Source: CAVQJU01 sp963754955 (lineage in GTDB: Bacteria; Acidobacteriota; Vicinamibacteria; Vicinamibacterales; CAVVIG01). Taken from it: 64,000 bases of DNA. Position numbers and translations under genes: made by a program. Positions 29,553-38,446 of this stretch are shown one piece after another. The stretch spans positions 682,001 through 746,000 of the forward strand of contig CAVWHY010000006.1 of assembly GCA_963754955.1 (NCBI GenBank). Reading direction: 5' to 3'. Numbering within the stretch: position 1 is the first letter of the stretch; the number at the start of each line of letters is the position of its first letter. The notes below the pieces were generated by a model. The model saw nothing but the letters and a program-made list of their open reading frames with translations, ran no database searches and was not told where the DNA came from.

Positions 29553-30365
29553 CTACTTGGCCGGCTTCAACTGATCGAGCAGGCGGCGCGCCTGGGCGTT
29601 CTGCGGATCGAGCTCGAGCGCTCTATCCAGGCTCTTCACCGCCGCGTCCTTGTCGTTGGCCCGCTGTTGGACCTGGGACATCGCGACAAACGTCCGGGAG
29701 GACAGCGGAAAGTACTCGAGGTTCAGCTGCAGCCAGGCAAGGGCGTCGGCCGGCGCTTTCGTCGTGGCGCGCTGGGCGAGCGCGATGAGGCTGCCCTCGC
29801 TGAAATCGTAGGCGCGCGATCCGAAGTACTGCTTGCGCAGCTCCTTGTATTGCGCGATTGCGGCCGGCGCGCCTTTTTCGGCGGCCGTCTGATCGAGGAT
29901 GTCGCCGAGGGGCTTCGGAATCGCCACGCCACCATGGCAGGTGGCGCACCCGACTCGGGCGGTTGCGTCGGCGGATTTGGATACCGCGGTCGGAATCCTC
30001 GTGTTGAGGTCTCGCACCATCAGCATCATCTCGCGCGCTTTCTTCTTCGCGGGAAGCTGATCGGACGGGAAGTCGAGTGCGGCGGGCCCCCCGCGTCCGC
30101 GTCCTCCGCCTCCGCCAAATCGTCCGCCGCCCTCCGGCGCGGGCGCTGGCGCGTGGCAGTACGTGCACTGCACCCCCAGACCCTGGGCAAACCCCTGCAT
30201 GATCTGCGCAAGCTCAGGCTGAGGGATGTCTTTGGCCAGGACCTGCAGGTTCTGGTGCGCAGCCGCCGGCGGAGGGGTGGCCGCCGGAGGGGCGCCCCGT
30301 TCCTGGGCAATAACGGGAACCGAAACCATCGAACACGCCAGGATTGCGAGGCAACACACGCGCAT
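29553..30365 (-). CDS. Exported c-type cytochrome with C-terminal TPR (reaction-centre cytochrome-like)
   Basis: The intact 270-residue protein has a signal peptide (MRVCCLAILACSMVSVPVIA). Two haem motifs follow: CTYCH at residues 67-71, preceded by NLQVL...QIMQGFAQGLGV, and CATCH at residues 140-144, followed by GGVAIPKPL. This spacing and wording matches the 'photosynthetic reaction centre cytochrome c subunit-like' c-type cytochromes of Acidobacteriota, which occur without photosynthesis. Between the motifs is a glycine/arginine loop (GGGRFGGGGGRGRGG). The last 80 residues form TPR-like helices ending DAAVKSLDRALELDPQNAQA. It is probably a periplasmic electron carrier and could serve the DUF1592 proteins beside it, although that is an inference. 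Confidence 0.9.
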   Translation of the reverse strand: MRVCCLAILACSMVSVPVIAQERGAPPAATPPPAAAHQNLQVLAKDIPQPELAQIMQGFAQGLGVQCTYCHAPAPAPEGGGRFGGGGGRGRGGPAALDFPSDQLPAKKKAREMMLMVRDLNTRIPTAVSKSADATARVGCATCHGGVAIPKPLGDILDQTAAEKGAPAAIAQYKELRKQYFGSRAYDFSEGSLIALAQRATTKAPADALAWLQLNLEYFPLSSRTFVAMSQVQQRANDKDAAVKSLDRALELDPQNAQARRLLDQLKPAK

Positions 30366-30440
30366 GGGCCGTGAGTATACCCATTTTGGGGACGCCGTGT
30401 AGCCCGCCCGAAGTCGTATAATTTGAACGCGTTAGGTGCT

Positions 30441-32833
30441 ATGAGAGCGATAGTGTGCGTCGTCGCGTCCGCAACGGTCCTGGTGCTCGGGGCGGAGCCC
30501 GTCGTCCGTACGCAGACGCCGGCGATGGATGCGCGGCCGGTGCTGACGCAGGTACTGCTTCACGTGTCACAACGACCGGCTCAAGACCGGCGGATTGAGC
30601 CTCGAGGCGCTGGACCTCGGGAAAATCGGCGACTCGCCGGCCGTCTGGGAGAAGGTCGTCCGGCGCTTGCGCACCGGGGCGATGCCGCCGCCTTCGGCGC
30701 GCCGGCCCGATCAGGCGACCTATGACCGGCTCACCGGCTGGCTGGAAGGGGAACTCGATCGTCAGGCGGCCGCGCACCCGAATCCGGGCCGCCCGGCGGT
30801 TCATCGCCTGAACCGCTCCGAGTACGCCAACGCAATCCGCGACCTGCTGGACCTGGAGGTGAACGTCGCCTCGCTCCTTCCGCCAGACGACTCCGCGTTC
30901 GGCTTCGACAACGTTGCCGACATGCTCGGCGTGTCCCCCGTGCTGCTCGAGCGGTATCTGAACGCGGCAGACGAGATCAGCGCGCTGGCGGTCGGCGATC
31001 CCGACACGAGCCTCGGCTCGGAGAGCTACCATGTCCGCTTCGATCTCTCGCAGGACCAGCACATCGACGGCCTGCCGCTCGGAACGGTCGGCGGCACGAT
31101 CATCCGCCACAATTTTCCGCTCGACGCCACCTACGTCATCCAGGCGAAGCTGCTTCGCACGAACCTGAACGCGATTCGCGGGATGGAATGGGAGCAGCAG
31201 CTCGAAATCTCGCTCGACGGACAGCGTGTGCACCTCGCGCCGATCGGCGGGAGCGCCGATCTGCTGCTGATGGGCAAGAACCCGACGACCGGCAGCGACG
31301 AAATCGACACGCGGCTGCAGGTGCGCGTGCCGATCAAGGCGGGGCCGCACACCGTGGACGTCACGTTCGTCCAGCGGTCGCCCGCGCTCGGCACGGTGCG
31401 GCTGCAGCCGTACCTGCGCAGCTCGGCCGACACGTTCGAACAGACGGGGCGGCCGCACGTCCAGACCGTGAACATCCTCGGACCGTACGATGCAACGGGC
31501 CCCGGCGATACCCCGAGCCGGCGGCGGATTTTCACGTGCCGTCCCGCCAGCGTCAAAGACGAAGTCGGCATGCGCGCGAACGATTCTCTCGACCCTCGCG
31601 CGCCGTGCATACCGCCGTCCGCTGGCGAAAGGCGAGATCGAGCCGCTCATGGCGTTCTTCGAGGCCGGCCGCCGCGAAGGGACGTTCGACACCGGCATTC
31701 AGCTGGCGCTGCAGCGCATCCTGGCGACGCCGAAGTTCGTGTTCCGTGTCGAGCAGGACCCGGCGGACGCCGCGCCTGGCGAGGTGTACCGGATCAGCGA
31801 CCTCGAGCTGGCGTCGCGTCTGTCGTTCTTCCTCTGGAGCAGCATTCCGGACGATGAACTGCTGACGCTCGCGGGGCAGGGGCGGCTGAAGAACCCGCAG
31901 GTACTCGATCAGCAGGTGCGTCGGATGCTGGCCGATCCGAAGTCGCGCGCGCTCGTCAGCAACTTCGCGGGGCAGTGGCTGCAGGTGCGCAATCTCCGCA
32001 GCATCGCGCCCAACTCCAACGAGTTCCCGGATTTCGACGACAACCTGCGCCGGGCTTTCCGCCAGGAAACCGAGATGTTCTTCGAGAGCATCATGCGCGA
32101 GGACCGGAATGTCCTCGATTTGATGACGGCGGACTACACGTTCCTGAACGAGCGGCTCGCCCTTCACTACGGCATACCGGGCGTGCGCGGGGATCAGTTC
32201 CGCCGCGTCACGCTGACGGATGACGCCCGGAAGGGACTGCTCGGGAAGGGCAGCATCCTCCTCGTCACCTCGCACGCGGATCGCACGTCGCCCGTCGTGC
32301 GCGGCAAATGGATTCTCGAAAACCTGCTCGGCACACCGCCCCCTCCGCCGCCGCAGGCCGTCCCGCCGCTCAAGGAGAACGAGGAAGGCGACAAGCCGCT
32401 GACGATGCGCGCGAAAATGGAAGAGCACCGGGCCAACCCCGTGTGCGCGAGCTGCCACAAGGTGATGGACCCGATCGGCTTCACGCTCGAGAACTTCGAC
32501 GCTGTGGGTGCCTGGCGGACCCGCGACGCCGGCGAGCCGATCGATGCGTCTGGCCAGTTCGTCGACGGCACGACCGTGGACGGCGTCGTCACGCTTCGCC
32601 GCGCGCTGCTCAAGCGGCCCGACGTCTTCGTCCGCACGATGACACAGAAGATGCTGACCTACGCGCTCGGCCGCGGCGTCGAGGACTACGACATGCCGAC
32701 GGTTCGCGCGATTGTTCGGGAGTCGTCGAAGCAGGACTACCACTTTTCGTCGCTCGTGCTCGGGATCGTCAACAGTGCGCCGTTCCAGATGCGGATGAAA
32801 GCCACGGAACCCGTCGTCGTGGCATCGAAGTAG
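30441..32833 (+). CDS. DUF1592-family exported di-CxxCH protein (copy 4, two frameshifts)
   Basis: ATG at 30441 begins MRAIVCVVASATVLVLGAEP, a signal peptide. One extra G near 30552 must be removed to read TQYCFTCHNDRLKTGGLSLE, and one base near 31578 to read CARTILSTLARRAYRRPLAK. Otherwise the order is as in copies 2 and 3: HRLNRSEYANAIRDLLDLEV, LLPPDDSAFGFDNVADMLGV, DLELASRLSFFLWSSIPDDE, LMTADYTFLNERLALHYGIP, CASCHKVMDPIGFTLENFD and ALGRGVEDYDMPTVRAIVRE. Here the stop (TAG 32831-32833) is clear, followed by 16 bp and the DUF1552 gene with MFITKK. This is the cleanest example of the pair and the best reference for the broken copies. Confidence 0.92.
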
Positions 32834-32849
32834 GTCGAGAGAACAGTCT

Positions 32850-34166
32850 ATGTTCATCACAAAGAAGCATGTCGCTCGCCGGACGTTCCTTCGTGGCGTC
32901 GGCGCCACGCTCGCATTGCCCCTGCTCGACGCGATGGTGCCCGCGCGCACGCTGCTCGCGCAGACGGCCGCGAACCCGCAGCGGCGCCTGGGATTCGTCT
33001 ACTTCCCGAACGGCGCCGTCATGGATCAGTGGATTCCGGCGCAATCGGGGGCGAACATCCAGCTCTCGCCGATCCTCAAGTGCCTCGAGCCGTACCAGAA
33101 GCAGGTGGTCGTCGTGGGCAACCTCGCGCGCGCCGGCACGACGATCGGCGACCATGCCGTGGCGGCTGCCGGCTGGCTGACCGGCGTCTACGCGAAGCAG
33201 ACCGAGGCGCAGGACGTGCTCGCCGGCGTCACGATCGACCAGATCGTCGCGAAGCAGATCGGCCAGGACACGCCGTTCCCGTCGCTCGAAGTGGCGACGG
33301 AGGACTTCACCGGCTTCGTCGGCGGCTGCACCCCGGGGTTCAGCTGCGCGTACATGGACACGATTTCCTGGGCGACGCCGACGACGCCGCTGCCGATGGA
33401 GATCAATCCGCGCGTCGTGTTCGAGCGGATGTTCGGGCGCCCCGGCACGGCCGATCAGCGCCGCCAGCGCATGAAGCGGAACAAGAGCGTGCTCGACTCG
33501 ATCGCGGACGATGCGAGCGCCCTGCAGCGGGATCTCGGCGCGCGCGATCGCGCCCGTCTGACCGAATATCTCGAGTACATCCGCGAAATCGAACGCCGCA
33601 TCCAGCGCACGGAGGCGCAGAACAGCACCAGCGTGACGACCATTGACGCGCCGCTCGGCATCCCCGAGGTGTTCGAGGAGCACGTGGCGCTCATGTTCGA
33701 TCTGCTGGCGGCGGCGTACCAGGCCGATATCACCCGGGTCTTCACGTTCATGATGTCGCGCGAAGCGAGTCAGCGGACGTACCCGCAGGTGGACGTGGAC
33801 GAGCCGCACCACACGATCTCGCACCACGGCAACGACCCGGAGAAGATGGCGCGCAACGCCCGCATCAACATCTTCCACGCGCAGCAGTTCGGCAAGTTCG
33901 TCGAGAAGCTGCACACGATGCCGGACGGCGACGGCTCACTGCTCGATCACTCGCTGGTGTTCTACGGCGCCGGAATGGGCAACGGCAACGCGCACGCGAC
34001 CGATCCGCTGCCGCTCGTCGCCGTCGGCGGCGGCGTCGGGACGGGGAACCGGCACATCCTGCCCGCGCCGCGCACGCCGGTCGGCAACCTCTGGGTGGAC
34101 ATTGCGCACAAGTTCGGCGCGCCGATCGACCGCCTCGGCGCCAGCACGGGACGGCTCGAGCTGTAG
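32850..34166 (+). CDS. DUF1552 family Tat-exported protein (copy 4)
   Basis: The intact 438-residue protein starts MFITKKHVARRTFLRGVGAT, a twin-arginine leader. It contains GFVYFPNGAVMDQWIP, FPSLEVATEDFTGFVGGCTP, PLPMEINPRVVFERMFGRPG, IREIERRIQRTEAQ, FTFMMSREASQRTYPQVDVD, HHTISHHGN, FYGAGMGNGNAHATDPLPLV and the ending LGASTGRLEL. It is closest to copy 1 in its C-terminal part (NAHATDPLPLVAVGGGVG) and to copy 3 in its middle part. DUF1592 lies upstream and the ankyrin gene lies directly downstream. Confidence 0.93.
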   Translation: MFITKKHVARRTFLRGVGATLALPLLDAMVPARTLLAQTAANPQRRLGFVYFPNGAVMDQWIPAQSGANIQLSPILKCLEPYQKQVVVVGNLARAGTTIGDHAVAAAGWLTGVYAKQTEAQDVLAGVTIDQIVAKQIGQDTPFPSLEVATEDFTGFVGGCTPGFSCAYMDTISWATPTTPLPMEINPRVVFERMFGRPGTADQRRQRMKRNKSVLDSIADDASALQRDLGARDRARLTEYLEYIREIERRIQRTEAQNSTSVTTIDAPLGIPEVFEEHVALMFDLLAAAYQADITRVFTFMMSREASQRTYPQVDVDEPHHTISHHGNDPEKMARNARINIFHAQQFGKFVEKLHTMPDGDGSLLDHSLVFYGAGMGNGNAHATDPLPLVAVGGGVGTGNRHILPAPRTPVGNLWVDIAHKFGAPIDRLGASTGRLEL

Positions 34167-34170
34167 TCCA

Positions 34171-34235
34171 TGGTCCCTGGTGCCTGGTTGCTCGGTCCGT
34201 CCCCGGTCCGTGGTCCGTCCATGGTCTCTGGTCCT
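34171..34235. repeat. Low-complexity TGGTCC tract
   Basis: Repeated TGGTCC, GGTCCGT and CCATGG words fill the gap between DUF1552 copy 4 and ankyrin copy 4. The leader of the ankyrin protein appears to be encoded in its right part (VRPWSLVLI). Confidence 0.6.
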
Positions 34236-35640
34236 CATCGCGGGGGTGCTTCTGCTTGGGCCAGCTGCCGTTCAGGCGTCCCCGGCCGCCGCGACCGACG
34301 TGAACGCACGGGAGGCCGATGGCACGACCGCGCTGCACTGGGCGGCGCGATCGGACGACGCGGGTGAGGTCAGGCGCCTCCTGCGCGCCGGCGCGCGTGC
34401 CGACGTCGTGAACCGGTACGGCGTCACGCCGCTGGCACTCGCCGCCGCGAACGGCAACGCGGACATCCTCGAGCTGCTGATCGAAGCGGGCGCCGACCCG
34501 AATGCGAGCTCATCGCAGGCAGAACCCCCCCTGATGACCGCGACGCGGTCGGGGAGCGTCGCGGCCGTGCAATGCCTGCTCCGGCACGGCGCGGACGTGA
34601 ACGCGCGCGAGCCCTGGCAGGGAGAAACCGCCCTGATGTGGGCCGCGGGCGCCAACCACGCGGCCGTGGCGAAGCTGCTCATCGAGCATGGCGCCGAACT
34701 CGACGCGCGATCGACCGTGCCTGAATTTCCGCGGCGTCAGGCGGGGCTGAGCGCCCTGCCGCGGGGCCGATGGACGCCGCTGATGTACGCAGCGCGGCAG
34801 GGTTCGGCTGACGCGGCACGGACCCTCGCGGACGCCGGCGCCAACCTCGATCTCGCCGACCCGGACGGCACGACGGCGCTGGTCCTCGCGATCATCAACG
34901 TGCATTACGATACGGCGGCGATCCTGATCGAGGCCGGCGCCGACCCCAATCTCGCCGACGAGACCGGCATGGCCGCGCTCTACGCCACCGTGGACATGAA
35001 CACGCTGTCGTGGATGTTCGGCCGGCCGGATCCCAAGCTCACCGATCGGCTTACCGGCCTCGACATCGTGGCGAAGCTGCTCGATTACGGCGCCGATCCG
35101 AACGCGCGCCTCGCGAGCCCGGTGATGCAGCGTCATCACACGGGCGGCGATCCGTCGCTCGGGGCGGGCGCGACGCCGTTCATGCGGGCGGCCAAGTCGG
35201 GCGATCTGCCCGTGATGCGGCTGCTGCTGAAGTACGGCGCTGACCCCAGGATCACCCAGAAGAACCACACGACGGCGCTGATGCTCGCCGCAGGATTCGG
35301 CTGGCGCGACGGAAACGCCGCGATTCCCACGCGCGACCGCGGCTCGGTGAAGGACGCTCTCGACGCCATGCAGATGTGCCTCGAGGCGGGCGTGGACGTG
35401 CGCGCGGCCAACGACGCCGGTGACACGGTCCTCCACGCGGCGGCGACGCGCGGCTCGGACGTGATCATTCAGTTCCTCGTGGACAAGGGTGCGGACGTGC
35501 GCGCGAAGAACCGGCAGGGCCGAACGCCGCTCGATGCGGCGCTGGCGCGCAGGGGCGCGAGCGCCGTGCCGGCGGCCGTCGCGCTTTTTCAGAAGCTGAC
35601 TGGGGTCGCCGAAACACCGTCGCAGTCACAGCAGCAGTAG
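34210..35640 (+). CDS. Exported ankyrin-repeat protein (copy 4)
   Basis: The chosen start is GTG at 34210, giving MVRPWSLVLIAGVLLLGPAA as a signal peptide; GTG at 34180 in the same frame is an alternative. The ankyrin body begins directly at TDVNAREADGTTALHWAARS, so the first repeat present in copies 1-3 (AQLIAAVKRGQPAIARQLL-type) is absent. It continues NRYGVTPLALAAANGNADIL, GETALMWAAGANHAAVAKLL, DPDGTTALVLAIINVHYDTA, GATPFMRAAKSGDLPVM and GDTVLHAAATRGSDVI, and ends in a Gln/Ser tail (ETPSQSQQQ). The stop lies 8 bp before repeat R6. Confidence 0.88.
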   Translation: MVRPWSLVLIAGVLLLGPAAVQASPAAATDVNAREADGTTALHWAARSDDAGEVRRLLRAGARADVVNRYGVTPLALAAANGNADILELLIEAGADPNASSSQAEPPLMTATRSGSVAAVQCLLRHGADVNAREPWQGETALMWAAGANHAAVAKLLIEHGAELDARSTVPEFPRRQAGLSALPRGRWTPLMYAARQGSADAARTLADAGANLDLADPDGTTALVLAIINVHYDTAAILIEAGADPNLADETGMAALYATVDMNTLSWMFGRPDPKLTDRLTGLDIVAKLLDYGADPNARLASPVMQRHHTGGDPSLGAGATPFMRAAKSGDLPVMRLLLKYGADPRITQKNHTTALMLAAGFGWRDGNAAIPTRDRGSVKDALDAMQMCLEAGVDVRAANDAGDTVLHAAATRGSDVIIQFLVDKGADVRAKNRQGRTPLDAALARRGASAVPAAVALFQKLTGVAETPSQSQQQ

Positions 35641-35647
35641 ATCAGGT

Positions 35648-35701
35648 GTAGTGCGGACCTTCAGGTCCGCTGACAACGGCAGGCCTGAAGGCCTGCACTA
35701 C
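35648..35701. repeat. Paired-hairpin element R6 (REPIN-like)
   Basis: GTAGTGCGGACCTTCAGGTC, a short spacer, then AGGCCTGAAGGCCTGCACTA plus C. It is nearly identical to R4, with both GTAG/CTAC feet, and lies between ankyrin copy 4 and a SnoaL-like gene. Confidence 0.9.
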
Positions 35702-35717
35702 TAACGAAGGAGACCGC

Positions 35718-36218
35718 ATGTCGAAATGGAGTGGTGGCCTGGCGCTGGGCTTGTGTCTGTCGGTCTCTGGCGCTGCGTCCGCGCAGAACAAGACGCTGAC
35801 CGACAAGGACCGCGCCGAGATCCGGCAGCTGAGCGACAACTACGTGACGTTCCTCGACGGCTGCAAGGCCACCGAGTACGCGAACCTCTTCGCGGCCGAC
35901 GGTTCGTTCATCAGCGGCCCCCGCGGGACCATGACCGGCCACGAGAAGCTCGAGTCGCTGGTCACGAGCGAGCCGTTCTGCAAGCCGAACGCGGCGCCGC
36001 GCGCGAACGGGATGAGCCACGCCTTCAGCAAGGTCGTCATCGAGCCGACCGCGGATGGCGCGTCGGGCAAGGTGTACCTGCCGGGCCGCGAACCGAACGC
36101 GAGCGGCGGACACTACGAGGACCTCTACGTGAAGACGTCCGCAGGCTGGAAGTTCAAGTCGCGCACGTATCTCTCGCCGAAGGAAGAGGCGGCCGCCGTT
36201 TCCGCGCCGGTCAAGTAG
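35718..36218 (+). CDS. Exported SnoaL/NTF2-like protein, single domain
   Basis: A good ribosome site (GAAGGAGACC) precedes ATG at 35718. The 166-residue protein has a signal peptide (LGLCLSVSGAASAQ) and one NTF2-like domain: TLTDKDRAEIRQLSDNYVTF, EYANLFAADGSFISG, VVIEPTADGASGKVYL, GGHYEDLYVKTSAGWKFKSR. It is the most diverged of the family members here, with a CKATEY in place of the usual NGYDYADL and two cysteines (residues near 50 and 94) that the others lack. The stop abuts the ATG of the next gene without a gap, so the two are coupled. Confidence 0.9.
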   Translation: MSKWSGGLALGLCLSVSGAASAQNKTLTDKDRAEIRQLSDNYVTFLDGCKATEYANLFAADGSFISGPRGTMTGHEKLESLVTSEPFCKPNAAPRANGMSHAFSKVVIEPTADGASGKVYLPGREPNASGGHYEDLYVKTSAGWKFKSRTYLSPKEEAAAVSAPVK

Positions 36219-37805
36219 ATGCGCGCGATACGTACGACGTTGCCGGTGGTGCTGGCCGCCGGTGTGCTGGCCGCGATCGCCGGCGGATCCGTGCTCGATG
36301 CCCGGCAGAAGAGCACGACGCAGGCCGCGTCGAAGGCTCAGGCGCTGACGCCGCTCGACTACATCGAGATCCGGCAACTGGTCGCGCGTTACGGATACGC
36401 CGTCGACACGGGCGCCGACAACGGCAACATGTACGCCGAGCTGTTCGCTCCAGACGGCGCCTTCCTCGATCGCGCCGGCAAGGCGACGACCGGTCGCGAC
36501 GCCCTGGCCGCGGTGGCGCGCCGCTTCCAGCGGGGCCCGCAGTCGCAGTTTCACTTCCTGTTGAACCACGTCATCGAGGCGACTCCGGACGGCGCGAGGG
36601 GCAAGGAGTATCTGCTGCAGCTGCGCATGGGGGAGCCCGGACACGAGAACGACATCTTCGGCGGCGGCCACTACGAGGACACCTACCAGAGGACGCCGGC
36701 CGGCTGGCGCTTCAAGACCCGCCAGTTCATTCCATCGGAGCTCCCGGCGGCCGGACCCGCTGCGGCCGGCGCCGCACCGGATGCCCCAATCAATGGCGGC
36801 CATCCGCCACTGTCCGCGGCGCCGCTCGGCGTCGTGCCCGCGTCGGCCGCATCGCTCCCATCGGCGAGCGCCCTCACCGCGCTCGACTACCTGCAGATTC
36901 AGCAGCTGGTCCATCGCTACGGCTGGGCGCTCGACAGCGGGGCAGACAACGGGTTTGCGTACGCCGATCTGTATACCGCCGACGGTATCTTCACCGGCAC
37001 GAACCAGGGGCCGTCTGGGCGTTCCTATCAGGGTCGCGAAAAGCTGGCCGCGCTCGCACGCGGCGGCCTGCGCGGGCCGCTCTATGTCAGCCACTACGCG
37101 ACCAACGTCGTCATCGAGCCCGCGCCGGGCGGTGGCGCCGTCGGCCACACGTACGTGGCGATTTTCAAACTGGGGCAGGACGGGAAACCCAGCGTCATCG
37201 AACACGGCGGCCGGTATGACGATGTCTACGCGAAGACGCCGGATGGCTGGAGGTTCAAGCAGCGCACGTACTACGACTCGAAGTCGGGCGAGCCTGTGCA
37301 GCCGCCTCCTGCCGCGCTCGCGCCTCTCGTGACGCTGTCAGCCGCGAAAAGAGGATCCGCGCCGGCCGGAAAGCCCGCCGCTGGCGGACCGTCGCTGACC
37401 GTCGAAGACTACATCGGCATCCAGGACCTGGTTGCCCGCTACCCGTTCGCGCTTGACGCCGACACGGACCAGGGCGCGTCGTATGCGAACCTGTTCACGC
37501 CGGACGCCGTCTTCCGTCAGCCGCTCACCGAGGGCCGGGACAACCTCGCCAGGCTGGCCGTCGCGCAACCGCACGGGCCGCAGTATGCGAGGCACTTCAT
37601 CGCGAACCATGTCATCGACCCTGCGGCGGGCGGTGCGACGGGCAAGGAATATCTCGTCGTCGTCGACATCGACGCGCCTGGCAAACCCGGCAAGGTGTTC
37701 CTGGTCGGACACTACGACGACACGTACGTGAAGACTGCTGATGGGTGGCGGTTCAAGACGCGGACGTTCGTCACCGCGAAGCCCGGGACGCCCGCTCCGC
37801 AGTAG
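36219..37805 (+). CDS. Exported triple SnoaL/NTF2-domain protein
   Basis: This uninterrupted 528-residue protein has a signal peptide (VVLAAGVLAAIAGGSV) and three complete NTF2/SnoaL-like domains in tandem. They begin ALTPLDYIEIRQLVARYGYA (about residue 42), ALTALDYLQIQQLVHRYGWA (about 218) and LTVEDYIGIQDLVARYPFA (about 392). Each carries Y.(D/E)L(F/Y)..DG.F, NHVI.P and (GG)HY(E/D)D(T/V)Y.KT..GW(R)FK. The linkers are Ala/Pro-rich (PAAGPAAAGAAPDAPI). Since NTF2 folds usually dimerise, a chain of three suggests an internal heteromeric assembly. The reaction is unknown. It starts immediately at the previous gene's stop. Confidence 0.92.
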   Translation: MRAIRTTLPVVLAAGVLAAIAGGSVLDARQKSTTQAASKAQALTPLDYIEIRQLVARYGYAVDTGADNGNMYAELFAPDGAFLDRAGKATTGRDALAAVARRFQRGPQSQFHFLLNHVIEATPDGARGKEYLLQLRMGEPGHENDIFGGGHYEDTYQRTPAGWRFKTRQFIPSELPAAGPAAAGAAPDAPINGGHPPLSAAPLGVVPASAASLPSASALTALDYLQIQQLVHRYGWALDSGADNGFAYADLYTADGIFTGTNQGPSGRSYQGREKLAALARGGLRGPLYVSHYATNVVIEPAPGGGAVGHTYVAIFKLGQDGKPSVIEHGGRYDDVYAKTPDGWRFKQRTYYDSKSGEPVQPPPAALAPLVTLSAAKRGSAPAGKPAAGGPSLTVEDYIGIQDLVARYPFALDADTDQGASYANLFTPDAVFRQPLTEGRDNLARLAVAQPHGPQYARHFIANHVIDPAAGGATGKEYLVVVDIDAPGKPGKVFLVGHYDDTYVKTADGWRFKTRTFVTAKPGTPAPQ

Positions 37806-37807
37806 CA

Positions 37808-37863
37808 GTAGCGCGGGCCTTTGAGGCCCGCGAGCGACGGCGGGGCTGAAAGCCCCGCCCTAC
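37808..37863. repeat. Paired-hairpin element R7 (REPIN-like)
   Basis: GTAGCGCGGGCCTTTGAGGC, spacer, GGCGGGGCTGAAAGCCCCGC, CTAC. It lies between convergent genes. The minus-strand SnoaL gene takes its TAG stop (37860-37862) from the right foot. Confidence 0.88.
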
Positions 37864-38423
37864 TTCTGATTCTGGGCAGACGGCGGTACCCACGTCGTGT
37901 GGTGGACGCGCGACTTGAAGCGCCACCCTTGCGGCGTCTTCTCGTACGTGTCCTCGTAGTACCCGTCGTGCTCGATCTTGTTAGGATCCCCGCCGAGCCC
38001 GATCATCAGCATGTTGACCGTGCCTTTGGCTCCCTCCGGCGTGGGATCGATGATGTGGTTGACGTAGATATGGTGGACGCCCTGCTTGATCCATCCTGCG
38101 CCCGTACAGCCTTTCGCGCCGCCTCCTGAGACCACGGCGAGCGCTTCACGGCCCTGCGCCTTGCGTCCGATCTGCCCGTTGGCGAACGGCGCGAAGAATC
38201 CGTCGGCAGTGAACAGGTCGGCGTAGTCGTAGCCGTTGTTGGAGCAGGTGTCGATGGCCTGCGCATACCTCGACACGAGCTGCTGGATCTGGAAGTAGTC
38301 GAGCGCCGTCAGTTCCATGTTGGCCTTTCCCGCCGACGCCACGGTCTGCTGCGCGCGCGAGACGGAGGCCATCAGGAGGGCCGCGCCAAGAGCCGCGGCG
38401 ATCACAATCTTCGAATTCGACAT
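37860..38423 (-). CDS. Exported SnoaL/NTF2-like protein, single domain
   Basis: The 187-residue protein starts at ATG 38423 (MSNSKIVIAAALGAALLMAS, signal peptide ending SRAQQ). The NTF2 domain reads ELTALDYFQIQQLVSRYAQA, NNGYDYADLFTADGFFAPF, KAQGREALAVVSGGGAKGC, YVNHIIDPTPEGAKG, DGYYEDTYEKTPQGWRFKSR. A cysteine pair (CSNNGYDY and GCTG) may form a disulphide, as in the NTF2 domain of the next gene (CTNNGYDY, NGCKK). The stop codon lies in repeat R7. It is 23 bp downstream of the NTF2-VOC fusion gene and probably co-transcribed with it. Confidence 0.9.
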   Translation of the reverse strand: MSNSKIVIAAALGAALLMASVSRAQQTVASAGKANMELTALDYFQIQQLVSRYAQAIDTCSNNGYDYADLFTADGFFAPFANGQIGRKAQGREALAVVSGGGAKGCTGAGWIKQGVHHIYVNHIIDPTPEGAKGTVNMLMIGLGGDPNKIEHDGYYEDTYEKTPQGWRFKSRVHHTTWVPPSAQNQK

Positions 38424-38446
38424 GCGTGCTCCCTGTGAGAACGTCC

